A stretch of DNA of 9,472 nt. Source: Anaerocolumna sp. GTDB lineage: Bacteria; Bacillota; Clostridia; Lachnospirales; Lachnospiraceae. The stretch is taken from contig JAQSYR010000087.1 in NCBI GenBank assembly GCA_029256035.1, positions 1 through 9,472 of the forward strand, read 5' to 3'. Shown piece after piece: positions 6,596 to 9,472 of this stretch (the stretch's first letter is position 1; every line of letters begins with the position of its first letter). The position numbers and the translations under genes are program-made. The notes under the pieces were generated by a model, which worked only from the letters and a program-made list of their open reading frames with translations, was not told the DNA's origin and searched no databases.

Positions 6596-6683
6596 TATCT
6601 TGAGACCGGCTTAAGATAAAAGCAAGTATTTAGCAACATAAGACGTTCGGCTTGCCGGGCGTCTTATGTATAGGCCGGTCTCA
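6596..6683 (+). ncRNA. Structured intergenic RNA with two mutually exclusive folds between chvE and mmsA
   Basis: Fold A is nested. An outer 13-bp stem (6601-6613 with 6671-6683) encloses a 16-bp hairpin (6636-6651 with 6654-6669), which has two T-G wobbles and is capped by a CTTG tetraloop. Fold B is a 9-bp stem (6596-6604 with 6610-6618) with loop ACCGG, and it uses the left arm of fold A's outer stem. The loop of fold B is complementary to CCGGT (6676-6680), so strand exchange between the folds is easy. No T run follows, so this is not a simple terminator. The strong ribosome binding site begins 8 bases after the outer stem. Likely roles are stabilising the chvE mRNA 3' end, marking a processing site, or modulating mmsA translation. 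Confidence 0.55.
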
Positions 6684-6690
6684 TGTACAA

Positions 6691-6698
6691 GGAGGAGG
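6691..6698 (+). promoter_or_regulatory. Strong ribosome binding site GGAGGAGG of mmsA
   Basis: GGAGGAGG sits 8 bases before the ATG at 6707 and fixes that start. The in-frame ATG at 6683 lies upstream of it and inside the intergenic stem, and an ATG at 6702 is followed at once by TAA in another frame. The site starts 8 bases beyond the outer stem, so folding could affect ribosome access. Confidence 0.75.
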
Positions 6699-6706
6699 TT
6701 TATGTA

Positions 6707-8233
6707 ATGAATGACTATATACTAGAAATGCAGGATATTTATAAAGAATTTCCGGGGGTAAAGGCATTAAAACAAGTTAATTTTAAAGTAAAAAGAGGAG
6801 AAATTCATTGCCTCGTAGGGGAAAATGGTGCAGGAAAATCAACCTTAATGAAAGTTCTATCAGGGGTTTACCCTTATGGCTCATATAGTGGAGACATTAT
6901 ATATAACGGTAAGGTACAGCAATTTAAATCCATAGCAGAAAGTGAAGCCATAGGAATTGCAATTATTTATCAGGAATTGGCTTTGATACCTGAACTAAGT
7001 ATTTATGAAAATATATATTTTGGTCATGAAATTATGGATGGTAAATTAATTAATTGGAATCAGACTATAGTAAAATCCAAAGAAATGTTGGAAAAGGTGC
7101 GTTTAAACATAAGCCCAACTACGAAAATAAGAGATTTGGGAGTAGGAACTAGACAACTAGTAGAAATTGCGAAGGCATTTAGTAAAGACGTAAAATTATT
7201 AATTTTAGATGAGCCAACGGCGGCACTAAATGAAGATGACAGCGAAAATTTATTGAAATTATTAAGGGAGCTAAAAGAACAGGGCGTTACCTGTATCATG
7301 ATTTCACATAAGCTAAAGGAAATTGTATCCATTGCAGACACGGTAACTGTATTAAGGGATGGCAGCACCATTTGTTCTTTGGATGCCCATGAACAGACCA
7401 TAACGGAACAAGAAATTATTAAGTATATGGTTGGACGTGAAATTGAAAATATTTATCCAAAACGAGAGAATATCCATATCGGTGATATTTGCCTGGAAAT
7501 AAATCATTGGACAGTACAAGATCAAAGCACTGGACGAAATATTTTAAAGGATATCAATATAAATGTGAGAAAAGGTGAAATAGTAGGAATTGCTGGTCTT
7601 ATGGGCGCTGGAAGAACGGAACTTGCTTTAAGTGTTTTCGGAAATACACCTCACTACAAATTAATGAATGGAGAGATTAAGATAAATGGTGAAAAAAAGG
7701 ATTTCCATCATCCAAAAGATGCCCAAAAAGCAGGAATAGCCTATGTGTCAGAGGACCGGAAAAGAAACGGATTAATACTAATTCAGGACATAAAATATAA
7801 CATTACCATTGCTTATCTTGAAAAATTAACCAGGGGAATTGTAATTAATAATAACGAAGAAAATAATGTAGCAAAAGAATATCAAAAGTCAATTAATATT
7901 AAGACACCTTCTATTATGCAAAAGGTTGGAAATTTAAGTGGAGGAAATCAGCAAAAGGTTTCGCTCGCAAAGTGGTTGTTCGCTGAACCAAAGGTTCTTA
8001 TATTAGATGAACCTACCAGAGGTATTGATGTTGGTGCTAAGTTTGAAATTTATTCCCTAATGAACCAATTAGTAGAACAGGGCATGAGTATTATTATGAT
8101 ATCTTCTGAATTACTTGAAGTTCTAGGAATGAGTGACCGGATTTATGTAATGTCGGAAGGTAAGATTACAGGGGAACTAAGTGCTGACGAAGCTACGGAA
8201 CAAAATGTTATGGCAATGGCTACAAGAGGATAG
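6707..8233 (+). CDS. mmsA: Multiple monosaccharide ABC transporter ATP-binding protein (MmsA/GguA)
   Basis: This 508-residue cytoplasmic protein carries two fused ATPase domains and powers sugar import through the MmsB permease. The first half has Walker A GENGAGKS (38-45, K44), Q-loop Q89, a signature-like LGVGTRQ (144-150) in place of LSGGQ, Walker B LLILDEP (164-170, E169) and switch H201. The second half has the degenerate Walker A GLMGAGRTE (297-305, Arg in place of Lys at 303), a canonical LSGGNQQ (410-416), Walker B VLILDEP (430-436) and Ser in place of the switch His near 466. This asymmetry is normal for RbsA/XylG/GguA proteins. The opening ILEMQDIYKEFPGVKAL, the GVYPYGSYSG stretch and the SEDRKRNGL segment fit GguA better than RbsA or XylG. 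The start follows the strong ribosome binding site at 6691. The stop is 10 bases before the permease start. Confidence 0.95.
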   Translation: MNDYILEMQDIYKEFPGVKALKQVNFKVKRGEIHCLVGENGAGKSTLMKVLSGVYPYGSYSGDIIYNGKVQQFKSIAESEAIGIAIIYQELALIPELSIYENIYFGHEIMDGKLINWNQTIVKSKEMLEKVRLNISPTTKIRDLGVGTRQLVEIAKAFSKDVKLLILDEPTAALNEDDSENLLKLLRELKEQGVTCIMISHKLKEIVSIADTVTVLRDGSTICSLDAHEQTITEQEIIKYMVGREIENIYPKRENIHIGDICLEINHWTVQDQSTGRNILKDININVRKGEIVGIAGLMGAGRTELALSVFGNTPHYKLMNGEIKINGEKKDFHHPKDAQKAGIAYVSEDRKRNGLILIQDIKYNITIAYLEKLTRGIVINNNEENNVAKEYQKSINIKTPSIMQKVGNLSGGNQQKVSLAKWLFAEPKVLILDEPTRGIDVGAKFEIYSLMNQLVEQGMSIIMISSELLEVLGMSDRIYVMSEGKITGELSADEATEQNVMAMATRG

Positions 8234-8243
8234 GAGGCCAAAA

Positions 8244-9440
8244 ATGAGTGATTTATCAAAGAGAAAAGATTCTAGTATTGGGACTGAATTACTTGATTTA
8301 CTTAAGACCAACATAAGAGATTATGTAATGTATATTGCATTAGCTTTAATTTTTGTTTTATTTGGAATATTAACAAAGGGATTGTTTCTATCTCCAAGGA
8401 ATATTAGTGATTTAATTAATCAAACCGGGTATGTTGCTGTACTTGCAATTGGTATGACAATTATATTAATTATTAAGCACATTGACTTATCGGTAGGTTA
8501 TGTTGCAGGCTTTTTAGGAGCAGTTGCGGCAATTCTAATGAAAAATGGCCTCAGCCCACTGATTGTAATCCCAATTATTTTAGTTTTAGGGGTTTGCGTT
8601 GGATTATATCAAGGTTTTCTGGTTGCAAAAGTTGGGGTTCCGGCATTTGTAACAACCCTTGCAGGTATGTTTATCTTTCGTGGATTATTATCTAGGGTTA
8701 CTGCTGGAACTGGAACAATCATTGTAAAAAATCAAGGATTTAAAGATATATCCCAAGGATATATACCGAATCTATTTGGAGGCAGTATTCATTATCTTAC
8801 TTTAATTATTGGTATTATTGCAATTATATTTATTATTTTAAGCCGTATAAAATCAAGAAAGAATTTATTACAGTATAATTTTCATGTAAATTCGATGCCC
8901 ATATTTGTAACCCAGATTCTATTTGTTTCTATTATTGTTTTTACAATTGTCTGGGTACTTGCAGGATACAAAGGAATTCCCTGGACTGCAGTTATTGTAG
9001 GAATTGTATTATTTATTTATAACTTTATGTTAAATAAAACCCCCTTGGGAAGATACATATATGGAATTGGAGGAAATGCAGAAGCAGCAGAATTATCAGG
9101 GGTAAATGTATCAAAAATAACATTATTTGCTTTTGCATCAGTTAGTATGCTTGCTGCATTATCTGGAATCTTATACACATCAAGACTTGCATCAGCAACA
9201 CCAACAGCAGGATTAGGTTTTGAACTAGATGCCATTGCTTCTTCCTATATCGGAGGCGTTTCCGTAAATGGTGGAATCGGCAGAGTAACCAATACAGTTA
9301 TAGGCGCCTTTGTTATTATGTCATTAACCAATGGAATGAACTTAATGGGTATTGATGTATCATATCAATATATAGTCAAAGGAATCATCTTTATTTTGGC
9401 AGTTGCATTTGATGTTAAAACGAGAAAGAAGAGCAAATAG
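8244..9440 (+). CDS. mmsB: Multiple monosaccharide ABC transporter permease (MmsB/GguB)
   Basis: This 398-residue integral membrane protein should form the homodimeric sugar channel that docks on MmsA. About ten hydrophobic segments are visible, including roughly 28-47, 62-78, 84-98, 104-126, 131-148, 184-202, 222-240, 247-263, 291-311 and 375-390. Family marks are HIDLSVG (79-85), VPAFVTTLAGMFIFRG (132-147), the cytoplasmic coupling region GRYIYGIGGNAEAAELSG (269-286), ATPTAGLGFELDAIA (318-332) and IGGVSVNGGIG (336-346). The insertion near 200-245, between two membrane segments, is typical of GguB/XylH rather than RbsC permeases. The start at 8244 is chosen because AGGAGG (8232-8237) lies 6 bases before it; an in-frame ATG at 8181 would run 53 bases into mmsA and lacks a site. 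The protein appears full length. No terminator is visible in the remaining 32 bases. Confidence 0.95.
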   Translation: MSDLSKRKDSSIGTELLDLLKTNIRDYVMYIALALIFVLFGILTKGLFLSPRNISDLINQTGYVAVLAIGMTIILIIKHIDLSVGYVAGFLGAVAAILMKNGLSPLIVIPIILVLGVCVGLYQGFLVAKVGVPAFVTTLAGMFIFRGLLSRVTAGTGTIIVKNQGFKDISQGYIPNLFGGSIHYLTLIIGIIAIIFIILSRIKSRKNLLQYNFHVNSMPIFVTQILFVSIIVFTIVWVLAGYKGIPWTAVIVGIVLFIYNFMLNKTPLGRYIYGIGGNAEAAELSGVNVSKITLFAFASVSMLAALSGILYTSRLASATPTAGLGFELDAIASSYIGGVSVNGGIGRVTNTVIGAFVIMSLTNGMNLMGIDVSYQYIVKGIIFILAVAFDVKTRKKSK

Positions 9441-9472
9441 AAGAGTATATAGAAGAGGAAATGAAAGAGGAA

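Noticed and set aside
6636..6669. Inner hairpin of the chvE-mmsA spacer as an intrinsic terminator
   Set aside because: The stem is followed by ATAGGCC rather than a T run, and mmsA must be transcribed from upstream because no promoter is visible between them.
9461..9472. Start of a following gene (ATGAAAGAGGAA)
   Set aside because: Only four codons are visible, and the purine-rich GAGGAA before it is directly adjacent to the ATG, too close for a normal ribosome binding site.

Overview
The window is AT-rich, with AGGAGG-type ribosome binding sites, lipobox signal peptides and a LytS/YesM-YesN type two-component system. This points to a low-GC Gram-positive bacterium, most likely a Clostridia member (Lachnospiraceae-like). 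The species cannot be named from the sequence alone. All convincing genes lie on the + strand and form one sugar sensing and uptake locus.

Sensing module (85-4065). A membrane-anchored periplasmic-binding-protein-like sensor (85-1071) is followed after 13 bp by a LytS/YesM-family histidine kinase (1085-2611). A YesN-type response regulator starts inside the kinase gene's last codons (2604). The order anchored sugar-binding protein, LytS kinase, YesN regulator, then transporter matches the XylFII-LytS D-xylose sensing arrangement described in Clostridium beijerinckii. The regulator is broken. Its frame stops at 3824, before the DNA-binding domain, and most of an AraC-type helix-turn-helix domain continues in another frame at 3820-4065 with no usable start. 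The first part of that domain appears to be missing.

Transport module (4080-9440). A XylF-like lipoprotein (4080-5138) is followed by a 313-bp intergenic region. That region holds an 18-bp-stem hairpin, a smaller inverted repeat, and three TATTG direct repeats at an exact 20-bp period beside a weak promoter-like sequence. Next come a ChvE-like lipoprotein (5452-6573), a 133-bp spacer with a strong nested RNA structure that has a mutually exclusive alternative fold, the dual-ATPase MmsA/GguA (6707-8233), and the permease MmsB/GguB (8244-9440). The last 32 bases show no clear feature.

How the parts probably work together. The sensor would bind a sugar outside the cell and signal through the kinase's helical extracellular domain. 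The kinase would phosphorylate the regulator, and the regulator would activate the transporter genes, plausibly at the 20-bp repeats. Two different sugar-binding lipoproteins may share the single MmsAB translocator. The disrupted regulator means this control circuit may be defective in this strain, unless the break is a sequence or assembly error.
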